39,431 nucleotides of DNA from an uncultured Bacteroidales bacterium (GTDB lineage Bacteria; Bacteroidota; Bacteroidia; Bacteroidales; Muribaculaceae), in contig CASBHZ010000022.1 of NCBI GenBank assembly GCA_949123685.1, positions 1 to 39,431 on the forward strand, given 5' to 3'. Positions 17,409-24,965 of the stretch are shown here, in pieces. The stretch's first letter is position 1, and every line of letters starts with the position of its first letter. The notes below the pieces were generated by a model that worked only from the letters and a program-made list of their open reading frames with translations, was not told where the DNA came from and made no database searches. The translations under genes were made by a program, and so were the position numbers.

Positions 17409-18418
17409 CCGATATTATTCTTAATATTATGGTAGTCATATTCCTCACGCAAAAGCGCGAGTGCGCATGACTCTTTCGGCTCACATGGAGGAAGAGACGC
17501 TACTCCACGTGCATATTCTTCCCTGTCACCATCAACGATAGAAAAAACAAGAGAGATAAACGATTTTGTAACAGGAGAAGTAACAGAGTCGGCAAGCTTC
17601 ATGTAGCGCTTATAAAAATCCTCTTCTCCTGCCCTGTCGCCAAGCAGGCGACTTACGGCATAAAGGATAGCGGTGAGTTTTGCCTCTACCTTGCGGTCGC
17701 CGAGACGCGCAGACGACATGCGACGATGGAAAACGGTAAGAACAGCGATCTCGCGGGTTGTCAACGGAGCACCATCCGAATGATGACGCAATATGCCGTA
17801 TAGTTTTGGCACAAAGGCATCGATCTGGTCATAACCACGGCGTGAACTCTTCGAAAATTCCAGGACACGGACATAGCCTGCATGTATGTCATAAGCAACC
17901 GTGCCAAGATTCTGTGAAACCTGAATCATTATATTGCCACGGACACTTTTGTTACGGGGAATAAAATAGCCGACAAGTCCGGCAAAAGGTCCGTCTACAA
18001 CCTCCACAAGATCCCCGGATTCGAGGTCTACACTGTCAAGCGGGAAGAAAGGCAACGTGTTGCGACAAGCGCGGGCAATAGTCATAAAATCTGCCATGCT
18101 ACGGTCACTTACCGTGGCATAGCGACTGCCGCCACCATGATCTATAACGAAAGAAAAACCATTGGAACCTTGACACAAGGACTTTATCTCGGAATAAGTG
18201 CCACGAACAAACACATAATGATAAGTGAGAGGTTTCTCCGAACAGACCATTCTGTCTCCAATCCGGGATGCGGAAACTATCGTAGGAGCAAAGAGTTCAA
18301 TACAAGCCAAATGGCGATTATTGAAAGTGTCAACAGCCCGACGAACGGCTGAGATCCGGGAGGAACCCGGACCGGGAATATGGTTAAGGACAAACCAGCG
18401 AATTGCATCGCTATCCAT
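17405..18418 (-). CDS. NusG/UpxY-like transcription antiterminator with C-terminal extension
   Basis: A 337-residue protein. Residues 5-115 resemble a NusG N-terminal domain (IRWFVLNH start, YHYVFVRG mid-domain, as in UpxY/RfaH-type factors). Residues 135-187 form a KOW domain (DLVEVVDGPFAGLVGYF, then YVRVLE). Residues 190-337 are an extra, largely helical domain that ordinary UpxY proteins, about 170-180 residues, lack. UpxY proteins bind the 5' leader of their own capsule operon and prevent early termination. It is the first gene of the operon, 132 bp from the invertible segment. I prefer the ATG at 18418; the TTG at 18433 would add five residues. Family assignment is from motif reading; the extension's function is unknown. 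Confidence 0.82.
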   Translation of the reverse strand: MDSDAIRWFVLNHIPGPGSSRISAVRRAVDTFNNRHLACIELFAPTIVSASRIGDRMVCSEKPLTYHYVFVRGTYSEIKSLCQGSNGFSFVIDHGGGSRYATVSDRSMADFMTIARACRNTLPFFPLDSVDLESGDLVEVVDGPFAGLVGYFIPRNKSVRGNIMIQVSQNLGTVAYDIHAGYVRVLEFSKSSRRGYDQIDAFVPKLYGILRHHSDGAPLTTREIAVLTVFHRRMSSARLGDRKVEAKLTAILYAVSRLLGDRAGEEDFYKRYMKLADSVTSPVTKSFISLVFSIVDGDREEYARGVASLPPCEPKESCALALLREEYDYHNIKNNIG

Positions 18419-18433
18419 TACCGAATTACACAA

Positions 18434-18550
18434 AAGGATATTATCTTACTTGGTCTGTAAAATACCATCAAGTTGCACATCAACAACTTACAGATAGCTA
18501 TTTAACAAACTTCCGAAAACTCGAGTATATTTCCCGATTATTATGATGTA
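18434..18550 (-). promoter_or_regulatory. 5' leader of the capsule operon
   Basis: This stretch between the invertible segment and the antiterminator gene would be the constant part of the operon leader. It contains two overlapping, mutually exclusive short pairings: CTGTAA (18455-18460) with TTACAG (18488-18493), and AAGTTG (18470-18475) with CAACTT (18484-18489). Such alternative structures fit the leader-based antitermination known for UpxY systems, but this is inference; stems are short and no strong ribosome-binding site is visible. Confidence 0.4.
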
Positions 18551-18579
18551 AAGTATCTCTTGGTAAGAGATACTTATTT
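18551..18579 (+). repeat. left inverted repeat of the invertible segment
   Basis: Exact reverse complement of 18821-18849. The first 25 bp are themselves a palindrome: 11-bp arms AAGTATCTCTT and AAGAGATACTT around a 3-nt spacer GGT, followed by ATTT. Identity to the partner stops abruptly on both sides (A versus T outside, T versus C inside), as expected of recombinase sites. Confidence 0.92.
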
Positions 18580-18783
18580 TTTACAAATACTTGAAACAAA
18601 GCATAATAAAAATATGTATATTGGCTAAATCTGCATAAAATGGATATTTGCGTGTTTTTTGGTATTGAGCATAATTGGTGGCAGATGGGTTGAACTTAAT
18701 GCTGATACAATTTGTATAAATTTATAGAGAACAGTAAATGAGTGTGTTTAATACGTTTGCAGGATATAAAATGTCTTAGATAT

Positions 18784-18814
18784 TTTGTAGAATGACATGA
18801 ATTAAGTATCTTTG
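18784..18814 (+). promoter_or_regulatory. promoter inside the invertible segment
   Basis: TTTG (18784-18787), a 19-bp spacer, and TATCTTTG (18807-18814) match the Bacteroidetes sigma-factor consensus TTTG-N19-TAnnTTTG. The start point would fall at about 18820, at the edge of the right repeat. Orientation is plus, away from the capsule genes in this assembly. Confidence 0.8.
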
Positions 18815-18820
18815 CAACCG

Positions 18821-18849
18821 AAATAAGTATCTCTTACCAAGAGATACTT
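18821..18849 (-). repeat. right inverted repeat of the invertible segment
   Basis: Exact reverse complement of 18551-18579, with the 3-nt centre reading ACC. As RNA made from the internal promoter it folds into an 11-bp hairpin followed immediately outside the segment by ATTTATTTTTA (18850-18860), so in the present orientation it may also act as an intrinsic terminator. Confidence 0.92.
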
Positions 18850-18939
18850 ATTTATTTTTAGTATAGAATACGCAAGCTACCGCACTCATTTACACGCAAT
18901 TGCAGCTCGCATTAATGTCCAACCTGCCAGCATTTTTAA

Positions 18940-19017
18940 CTCCAACCAATTACAACCACGTAACAACCACTTTCTTATATAAGTAAGTGGTTGTCATGTG
19001 GTTGTAAGTGGTTGGAG
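18940..19017. repeat. 78-bp near-perfect inverted repeat
   Basis: Arms 18940-18977 and 18980-19017 (38 bp each, four mismatches) around a 2-nt centre. Each arm contains several spaced copies of an AACCA or TGGTT unit. It lies between the invertible segment and the glutamine synthetase gene. It could block transcription leaving the invertible segment from entering glnN antisense, or bind a protein; no clean U-run follows on either strand. The rest of 18850-19104 shows no gene. Confidence 0.7.
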
Positions 19018-19104
19018 AATAAATTAAATGGTGGAAAGTTTTGGTGTATGGATATCAATAAACAGGAAATACAATCTCCTGGAACTTAACCATATTATAA
19101 AATG

Positions 19105-19143
19105 TTCCGGAAGCTGGCACATCTTAGGTGTCAACTTCCGGAA
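19105..19143. terminator. stem-loop downstream of glutamine synthetase
   Basis: TTCCGGAAG at 19105 pairs with CTTCCGGAA ending at 19143, with further pairing inward (two wobbles) and a 7-nt loop. It lies about 70 bp beyond the glnN stop. On the plus strand six Ts follow at 19150-19155; on the minus strand the sequence CATTTTATAA follows. It suits a bidirectional terminator for glnN and for anything leaving the invertible segment rightwards. Confidence 0.6.
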
Positions 19144-19211
19144 TAAAACTTTTTTGAGTCAGATTAACTTGATTTATAGAAAAAATCAGACAAACCTGAT
19201 TAAACTGAGCG

Positions 19212-21401
19212 TTAGCGAATGAATAGGAGCTCACGATATTTCGGGAGCGGCCAGATCTCGTTGTCTACCATAAGTTCCAGTTTGTCGATATGATATCTGA
19301 TGGTCTCCATCTTCGGTGCCACTTCATCGTGATAAGCAATCGATTTCTCGCGCTCACTTTCAATCCTGTTAGCTTTACGACGCGCATCGACCATAGCGGC
19401 AACCCCGCTCTTTATCTCGGAGATATGTTCGCATATAGATTCTATCGAAGCAAGATCCTGGGCAGAGATACGCTCTGACTTATCACCCTGGAAAAGTTCC
19501 TTGATCTTATAGACGTTATCAAGAAGCAATGACTCATAACGGATAGCAGCCGGTATGATATGGTTGATAGCCAGATCACCGAGCACGCGGCTCTCTATCT
19601 GAATCTTCTTAGTATACATCTCCCACTTCACTTCGTTACGAGCCTCTATCTCTTTCTTGGAAAACACTGCCGATTTCTCAAACATCTCTATGCTCGACGG
19701 CAACATGTATGCATCATACATCAACGGAGCGGACGTTTCCGTGTCAAGCCCGCGGCGTGCCGCCTCCTCTTTCCATTCCTCACTATATCCGTTACCGTCA
19801 AAATGGATAGCCTTTGATGCCTTTATCAACACTTTGACTTCTGACAGGATAGCCCTCTTAAGTTCCTCTCCATTTTCAACCCTCCGATCCACATTATCTG
19901 CAAATTCATTAAGTTGGGCGGACACAGCCGCATTAAGGGCAATAAGGGCGGAAGCACAGTTGGCGGAAGACCCGACAGCACGATACTCGAACCTGTTACC
20001 CGTAAAGGCAAACGGACTTGTTCTGTTGCGGTCGGTATTGTCGATCATCAGCTCCGGAATCTGAGCCACGTCAAGACGCATCTCCTCTTTCCCCTTCACC
20101 ATGATCTTTTCATCTCCTTCCGAATTTTCCACGGCATCAAGTATAGCGCTCAATTGCGAACCCAAGAACATGGAAATAATTGCCGGAGGCGCTTCGTTGG
20201 CACCGAGACGGTGTGCATTTGTGGCATTCATGATGGAAGCCTTAAGCAATGCATTGTGCTTATGCACAGCAGCCATCACATTGGCAACAAAAGCAATGAA
20301 CCGGAGGTTATCGGCAGGTGTCTTGCCGGGAGCGAAAAGCTGTTCACCTTTGTCTGTGCCAAGGCTCCAGTTATTATGTTTGCCGCTTCCGTTGATACCG
20401 GCAAACGGTTTCTCATGAAGCAATACCCGGAAATTATGGCGTTTCGCCACCTCCTCCATTATTGACATAAGAAGCAGGTTATGGTCATTGGCAAGATTGC
20501 ATTCTTCATAAATAGGGGCAAGCTCAAATTGGTTGGGTGCAACCTCATTATGACGTGTCTTCGCCGGGATTCCAAGCTTATGGCACTCCGTTTCAAGATC
20601 AAGCATGAAAGCTTCTACACGACTGGGGATTGACCCGAAATAGTGATCTTCAAGCTGCTGGTTCTTAGCCGATTCATGTCCCATCAATGTCCTGCCGGTC
20701 ATCACGAGGTCAGGACGCGCAGCATATAAAGCCTCGTCAACAAGAAAATATTCCTGTTCCCATCCGAGAAAAGTCACCACATGGTTAACTTCCGGATTGA
20801 AAAACCTTGCCACCCTCGTAGCCGCCTTGTCCACACTGTTCAAGGCTCTAAGCAAAGGTGTCTTATAGTCGAGACTTTCACCCGTATAAGAAATGAAAAC
20901 AGTAGGAATACAGAGTGTATTATCTATTATAAAAGCGGGAGATGAAATATCCCATGCCGAATAACCGCGTGCCTCGAATGTGTTTCTGATACCACCGTTC
21001 GGGAAACTCGAAGCATCCGGTTCCTGCTGCACAAGCAATTTGCCATTGAATTTCTCCACTACTCCACCCTTGCCATCGTGCTCTACAAAGGCATCATGTT
21101 TTTCCGCAGTGCTGCCGGTGAGAGGATGGAACCAATGGGTGTAATGTCTCGCGCCGTTATCTATCGCCCAACGTTTCATTCCGTCAGCAACGCTGTCTGC
21201 AATCTCCCTGCTTAGGGGTTCGCGGTTGTCGATAGCTTTCACGAGGGAATCAAACGTATCTTTCGGAAGATACTCAAACATCTTCTGGCGATTGAATACC
21301 TGTTTGCCATAATAGCTTTCCACTCTCTCTTTGGGGAGCTCCACTTTCACAGCTTTGCGTCCGGAAGCCTCCTCCACACTCTTGAATCTTAAATTAGACA
21401 T
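19212..21401 (-). CDS. glnN: glutamine synthetase type III
   Basis: A 729-residue type III glutamine synthetase, forming glutamine from glutamate, ammonia and ATP in the cytoplasm. Type III enzymes are about 700-730 residues, much longer than types I and II. Visible features are the N-terminal YGKQVFNRQKM, GWEQEYFLVDEALY (metal-binding glutamates), ARHYTHWFHPLTG, the CHKLGIP and RHNEVAPNQFELAP blocks, and HEKPFAGINGSGKHNNWS, the ammonia and ATP site region. The gene starts 44 bp after dapL stops... in the reverse sense it is downstream of dapL, with a small GC-rich hairpin between them. It probably can be read from the dapF-dapL transcript as well as its own promoter, linking nitrogen and lysine or cell-wall metabolism (inference). 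Confidence 0.96.
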   Translation of the reverse strand: MSNLRFKSVEEASGRKAVKVELPKERVESYYGKQVFNRQKMFEYLPKDTFDSLVKAIDNREPLSREIADSVADGMKRWAIDNGARHYTHWFHPLTGSTAEKHDAFVEHDGKGGVVEKFNGKLLVQQEPDASSFPNGGIRNTFEARGYSAWDISSPAFIIDNTLCIPTVFISYTGESLDYKTPLLRALNSVDKAATRVARFFNPEVNHVVTFLGWEQEYFLVDEALYAARPDLVMTGRTLMGHESAKNQQLEDHYFGSIPSRVEAFMLDLETECHKLGIPAKTRHNEVAPNQFELAPIYEECNLANDHNLLLMSIMEEVAKRHNFRVLLHEKPFAGINGSGKHNNWSLGTDKGEQLFAPGKTPADNLRFIAFVANVMAAVHKHNALLKASIMNATNAHRLGANEAPPAIISMFLGSQLSAILDAVENSEGDEKIMVKGKEEMRLDVAQIPELMIDNTDRNRTSPFAFTGNRFEYRAVGSSANCASALIALNAAVSAQLNEFADNVDRRVENGEELKRAILSEVKVLIKASKAIHFDGNGYSEEWKEEAARRGLDTETSAPLMYDAYMLPSSIEMFEKSAVFSKKEIEARNEVKWEMYTKKIQIESRVLGDLAINHIIPAAIRYESLLLDNVYKIKELFQGDKSERISAQDLASIESICEHISEIKSGVAAMVDARRKANRIESEREKSIAYHDEVAPKMETIRYHIDKLELMVDNEIWPLPKYRELLFIR

Positions 21402-21421
21402 AATATAAAATATTTAATTAA

Positions 21422-21435
21422 GCCCGGCTTCGGGC
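21422..21435 (-). terminator. small GC-rich hairpin between dapL and glnN
   Basis: GCCCG (21422-21426) pairs with CGGGC (21431-21435) around a 4-nt loop; the minus strand continues TTAATTAAATATTTTATATT. It follows the dapL stop by about 10 bp and precedes the glnN start by about 20 bp, so it may partially end the dapF-dapL transcript. Confidence 0.5.
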
Positions 21436-21445
21436 ATTTCTTATT

Positions 21446-22672
21446 TTATCTATTCTTTTTTATTCTCTCCATCGCACGGAGCGTGTTCTCGCAAGAATTG
21501 AAACCCGTGAGACGAATATATCCATCTCCCAGACTACCGAATCCCACACCCGGCGTGCCGGATATGTCATATTTCTCAAGCATTATCCTGAACAATTCCC
21601 ACGAGCTTTCACCGTTTTTCCCTTTCACCCATATATAGGGAGACTCGTCACCTCCGAAAACCGTGAACCCTGCCTGTTGCATGCAAGCGCGTATTGTGCG
21701 GGCATTCTCGAGATAGTAATCAATATTCTTCCTTATAGACTCACGACCCTCCTCAGAATACAATGCCTCCGCTCCACGCTGAACAACATAGCTTGCACCA
21801 TTGAACTTGGTTGACTGGCGGCGATTCCAAAGTTTCCTCAGACTAACTTCCTTTCCATGGGCATCTGTGCCACACAAAGCTTTAGGCACAACTGTATATC
21901 CGCAACGCAAACCGGTGAATCCTGCCGTTTTTGAAAAACTCCTCACTTCTATCGCCACTTTATCCGCATCCTTTATTTCATATATGGAACGTGGCAACTC
22001 CGGATCTCTAACAAACGCCTCATAGGCGGAATCGAATATTATAAGTGCATTCTCCCGCAATGCATAAGACACCCATTCCTCCAACTCTTCACGAGTCATC
22101 ACCGCGCCCGTAGGATTAGACGGAGAACATAGGATTATCACATCGACATGAGTCTGCGGCACCTCCGGCTTGAAACCATTCTCCGCATTGCAATCAAGAT
22201 AAACGATATTCGACCAATGTCCGTCGTGGAGCAGCTCTCCTGCCCTCCCAGACATTACCGTGGTATCCACATATACCGGATAACCTGGATCCGTCAATGC
22301 CAATATACTATCGGAAGAATATATGTCACCTAAATTGCCAAGATCACACTTTGCTCCGTCACTTATGAAAATATCATCTGCATCTATGTTTATGCCCCGT
22401 TTCCTGTAATCAACCACGGCAATGGCTTCGCGAAGCCATTGATAACCCTGTTCAGGCCCGTAGCCATGGAATGTGCCGCTTTGAGCCATATCATCAACGG
22501 CACGATGCATAGCCGCGATCACACATGGGGCGACCGGCAAAGTCACGTCTCCTATATCCATCCTTATCACATCGGATTCAGGATGTTCGGATTTATATAT
22601 AGACAACTTTCTTGCCACTTCCGAGAATAGATAACTCTCCGGAAGCTTTTCAAAATTATCGTTTATTCTCAT
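21446..22672 (-). CDS. dapL: LL-diaminopimelate aminotransferase
   Basis: A 408-residue PLP-dependent aminotransferase converting tetrahydrodipicolinate and glutamate directly to LL-diaminopimelate, the short lysine and peptidoglycan route used by Bacteroidetes. Early IRMDIGDVTLP and FHGYGPEQGYQWLREAI are DapL hallmarks. CSPSNPTGA is the conserved Asn and Pro segment, and SFSKTAGFTGLRCGY contains the PLP lysine at about residue 248. Its ATG overlaps the dapF stop by 4 bp, so the two are translationally coupled consecutive pathway steps. Length matches the family. Confidence 0.95.
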   Translation of the reverse strand: MRINDNFEKLPESYLFSEVARKLSIYKSEHPESDVIRMDIGDVTLPVAPCVIAAMHRAVDDMAQSGTFHGYGPEQGYQWLREAIAVVDYRKRGINIDADDIFISDGAKCDLGNLGDIYSSDSILALTDPGYPVYVDTTVMSGRAGELLHDGHWSNIVYLDCNAENGFKPEVPQTHVDVIILCSPSNPTGAVMTREELEEWVSYALRENALIIFDSAYEAFVRDPELPRSIYEIKDADKVAIEVRSFSKTAGFTGLRCGYTVVPKALCGTDAHGKEVSLRKLWNRRQSTKFNGASYVVQRGAEALYSEEGRESIRKNIDYYLENARTIRACMQQAGFTVFGGDESPYIWVKGKNGESSWELFRIMLEKYDISGTPGVGFGSLGDGYIRLTGFNSCENTLRAMERIKKNR

Positions 22673-23550
22673 AGTTCATTTCGTGCCATAGTTGTTGGGG
22701 TACAAAACTCACCGTCAGCAATAAATTCCGCTCCACCCTTCAAAAAAACATGATTAGACCGATCATCCCAATAGATTTCAAGTTCACCGCCCAAAAGTTT
22801 TACAAATACCCGGCGAGCGGTATATCCATTCAGCACTGCCGCCACAACTGTCGCGCAGGCTCCCGTGCCACATGCAAGAGTCTCTCCTGAGCCACGTTCC
22901 CACACCCGCATCCAGATATGGCTTTGGTCTATGATGTGCGCGAACTCTATATTGGATTTATTAGGGAATATCTCAGCTGTTTCAATACGCGGACCTTCCA
23001 TGAAAACCAGTTCGTCCGTAATCCTGTCAGTAAAAATAACAGCATGGGGGTTTCCCATGCTGACAGCTGTTACAATATACTCATGTCCGTAGATTATTTC
23101 TCTTTCCGAAATCTTTGAGACCAAGGAGTTGCTTCTAACCGGTATCGCTTCCGGACGAAGCTCTGGTTCTCCCATATCTACAGTAACCGACACCACTTCG
23201 TTTTCTATCACCTCAAGATGAAGCGTTCTGATTCCCGCAAGGGTCTCCAGTGTTATCTCCGTCTTGTCTGTAAGACCCTTCTCGAAAACATATTTTCCGA
23301 TACAACGCGAAGCGTTGCCACACATCTCAGCTTCCGAACCGTCGGAATTAAACATCCTCATACGGAAATCCGCAATATGGGAGGGCATTATGGCAACGAG
23401 TCCGTCACTGCCTATGCCGAAATGGCGATCACTTATCTGTCGGGAAAGGAGGGGAAGATTATCAGGAACGGTTTTCATCGCATTGATGTAAATGTAATCG
23501 TTCCCGGCACCATGCATTTTGGTGAATTTGACCTTTTTCTTGCTTTCCAT
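22669..23550 (-). CDS. dapF: diaminopimelate epimerase
   Basis: A 293-residue cofactor-independent racemase converting LL- to meso-diaminopimelate for peptidoglycan and lysine. The start KFTKMHGAGNDYIYI is diagnostic. The two active-site cysteines are in MCGNASRC (Cys77) and LACGTGAC (Cys227). I use the ATG at 23550 rather than a TTG at 23565 that would add five residues. The stop overlaps the dapL ATG. A candidate promoter lies at 23583-23616. Confidence 0.95.
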   Translation of the reverse strand: MESKKKVKFTKMHGAGNDYIYINAMKTVPDNLPLLSRQISDRHFGIGSDGLVAIMPSHIADFRMRMFNSDGSEAEMCGNASRCIGKYVFEKGLTDKTEITLETLAGIRTLHLEVIENEVVSVTVDMGEPELRPEAIPVRSNSLVSKISEREIIYGHEYIVTAVSMGNPHAVIFTDRITDELVFMEGPRIETAEIFPNKSNIEFAHIIDQSHIWMRVWERGSGETLACGTGACATVVAAVLNGYTARRVFVKLLGGELEIYWDDRSNHVFLKGGAEFIADGEFCTPTTMARNEL

Positions 23551-23582
23551 ATAATTTTGGAGCAATTCTTCTTTTACGGCTG

Positions 23583-23616
23583 CAAAATTATAAAATAATT
23601 ATCATATAAGAGCAAA
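23583..23616 (-). promoter_or_regulatory. candidate promoter for dapF-dapL
   Basis: On the minus strand TTTG (23616-23613) is followed after 22 bp by TAATTTTG (23590-23583), an exact -7 match with slightly long spacing. It lies 33 bp before the dapF ATG. Confidence 0.45.
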
Positions 23617-23623
23617 AAACACA

Positions 23624-24781
23624 TTAAAAAAGTTCAACAATTATTTCATCGGAAACCATCACTCCGGAATCAGTCAGACGCAAACATCCTGATTTACATT
23701 CCAATAATCCGTTCTTTATCATCTTATCCACCTTATCAAGCAATTGGTTCTTTGCTTTAGCCCCGAATGAAGTTTCATAACTCTCCAGTTCAATCCCTTT
23801 TATGGTTCTCAGGCTTGTCATTATAAACTCCTCCCTTATTTCCGTTTCGGACAGGATCTCCATTTCATAAAACTTTTCTTTATTTTCTATACCTACCATA
23901 TATTTATTTATATCTGCCACATTCCATCTTCGGCTTCGCATGCCGTCGAAACTGTGGGCTGACGGGCCGATCCCTATATAAGGAGTTCCATCCCAATATG
24001 CGGAATTATGTTTTGACTCACGACCCGGCAATGCATAGTTGGAAATCTCGTATCTTATATAGCCGGCATCCTTGAGTCTGTCATTTATCATTCTGAACAT
24101 ACCGACACTGAGATCTTCATCCGCCTCTTCTATCCTGCCGGCATCACGCATGCGCGTAAGGGCGGTTCTCTCCTCATACATCAGAGAATAAGCCGATATA
24201 TGTTGCGGATGAATATCTACAAATGCATCTATCGTTTTGCCAAGCGAAGCAATAGTCTGTCCGGGCAATCCGAACATAAGGTCAAGACTTAAATTATCAA
24301 AGACACCGCTCAATATTTCATATGCACGGAGTGCCGTCCGAGCATCATGCCTGCGCCCTATGCTCCTCAACTCGCTGTCAACAAGACTCTGGACACCCAT
24401 ACTCACCCGATTCACTCCGGCATCCTTCCATGCCAAAGCTCGCTCTTCCGAGACATCATCCGGATTAACCTCCATCGTTATCTCTATTATACGAGACAAT
24501 CCGGTTGCCTTATATATCATTTCTTTAATCCTGCCAATAAGCTGACCAAAAATATCAACCGGAATCAAAGAGGGTGTGCCCCCTCCTATATATAGCGTGA
24601 TCTCACTTTTACCCTCAAGCTCATGCTTGCGACTGTCAAACTCTGCGAGCATAGCCGCAATGTAACGTTGCCAATCAAAGCTCTCACGACACACCTCGCT
24701 GTAAAAATCACAATATATGCACTTACTCCGGCATAAAGCCACATGCACATACACTCCCGCTCTCACTGAATGCTCAACCAT
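23624..24781 (-). CDS. hemW: HemW-like radical SAM protein
   Basis: A 385-residue radical SAM protein of the HemW group, formerly annotated as oxygen-independent coproporphyrinogen III oxidase and now regarded as a haem chaperone. The cluster motif is CRSKCIYC (Cys17, Cys21, Cys24). YIGGGTPSLIP and VSMGVQSLVDSELRSIGRRH follow, with EISNYALPGRESKHNSAYWDG and GIGPSAHSFDG in the HemW-typical half. The motif CxxxCxxC followed by Asp-Phe fits HemW. I start at the ATG at 24781; a TTG at 24808 would lie in the -7 element. Biological role (haem transfer) is from the family. Confidence 0.9.
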   Translation of the reverse strand: MVEHSVRAGVYVHVALCRSKCIYCDFYSEVCRESFDWQRYIAAMLAEFDSRKHELEGKSEITLYIGGGTPSLIPVDIFGQLIGRIKEMIYKATGLSRIIEITMEVNPDDVSEERALAWKDAGVNRVSMGVQSLVDSELRSIGRRHDARTALRAYEILSGVFDNLSLDLMFGLPGQTIASLGKTIDAFVDIHPQHISAYSLMYEERTALTRMRDAGRIEEADEDLSVGMFRMINDRLKDAGYIRYEISNYALPGRESKHNSAYWDGTPYIGIGPSAHSFDGMRSRRWNVADINKYMVGIENKEKFYEMEILSETEIREEFIMTSLRTIKGIELESYETSFGAKAKNQLLDKVDKMIKNGLLECKSGCLRLTDSGVMVSDEIIVELF

Positions 24782-24805
24782 ATAATTATTGATGATTTCG
24801 GAGTG

Positions 24806-24813
24806 CAAAGGTA
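24806..24813 (-). promoter_or_regulatory. candidate -7 element for hemW
   Basis: The minus strand reads TACCTTTG, an exact TAnnTTTG match 25 bp before the ATG at 24781. No TTTG is found at the ideal -33 distance. Confidence 0.45.
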
Positions 24814-24965
24814 ATAATGTTTTATGGAAATATGTTACACAACATTATCCATTCTTCCCTTTTTTCCACATTTTTTACTAAATTGCGCTCGCTTTTGCAA
24901 CACAGGAGCATTCTTCTCCCTCTCCAATTAAAGAAATTCTTGTATCAATTAAAATCTTGTACCCA

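Larger units (their letters stand above)
18551..18849. other. invertible promoter segment (DNA inversion region)
   Basis: The 299-bp segment is bounded by 29-bp perfect inverted repeats (18551-18579 and 18821-18849) enclosing 241 bp without genes. It contains one near-ideal Bacteroidetes promoter at 18784-18814. This is the architecture of phase-variable capsule promoters in Bacteroidales, where a site-specific recombinase flips the segment. As assembled, the promoter reads rightwards, away from the capsule operon (minus strand, starting at 18418), so the sequence represents the OFF state. Flipping would place the -7 element at about 18586-18593, reading into the operon. No recombinase gene is in this window. 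Confidence 0.88.

Noticed and set aside
18551..18579. Reading the 29-bp repeats as two ordinary terminators
   Set aside because: Two identical copies in opposite orientation around a promoter-bearing, gene-free segment, with abrupt loss of identity at the edges, fit recombination sites better, although a terminator role for the right one is kept as a secondary idea.
19028..19222. 64-codon plus-strand open frame between the switch and glnN, reachable by the OFF-oriented promoter
   Set aside because: Composition and content look random, it crosses the 19105-19143 stem-loop and overlaps the glnN 3' end, and no start signal is visible.
24957..24965. TTG start for the EF-G2-like gene; similar TTG starts at 484, 18433, 23565 and 24808
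   Set aside because: Each has a nearby downstream ATG that fits the family's N-terminus, and two of the TTGs fall in a hairpin or a -7 element.
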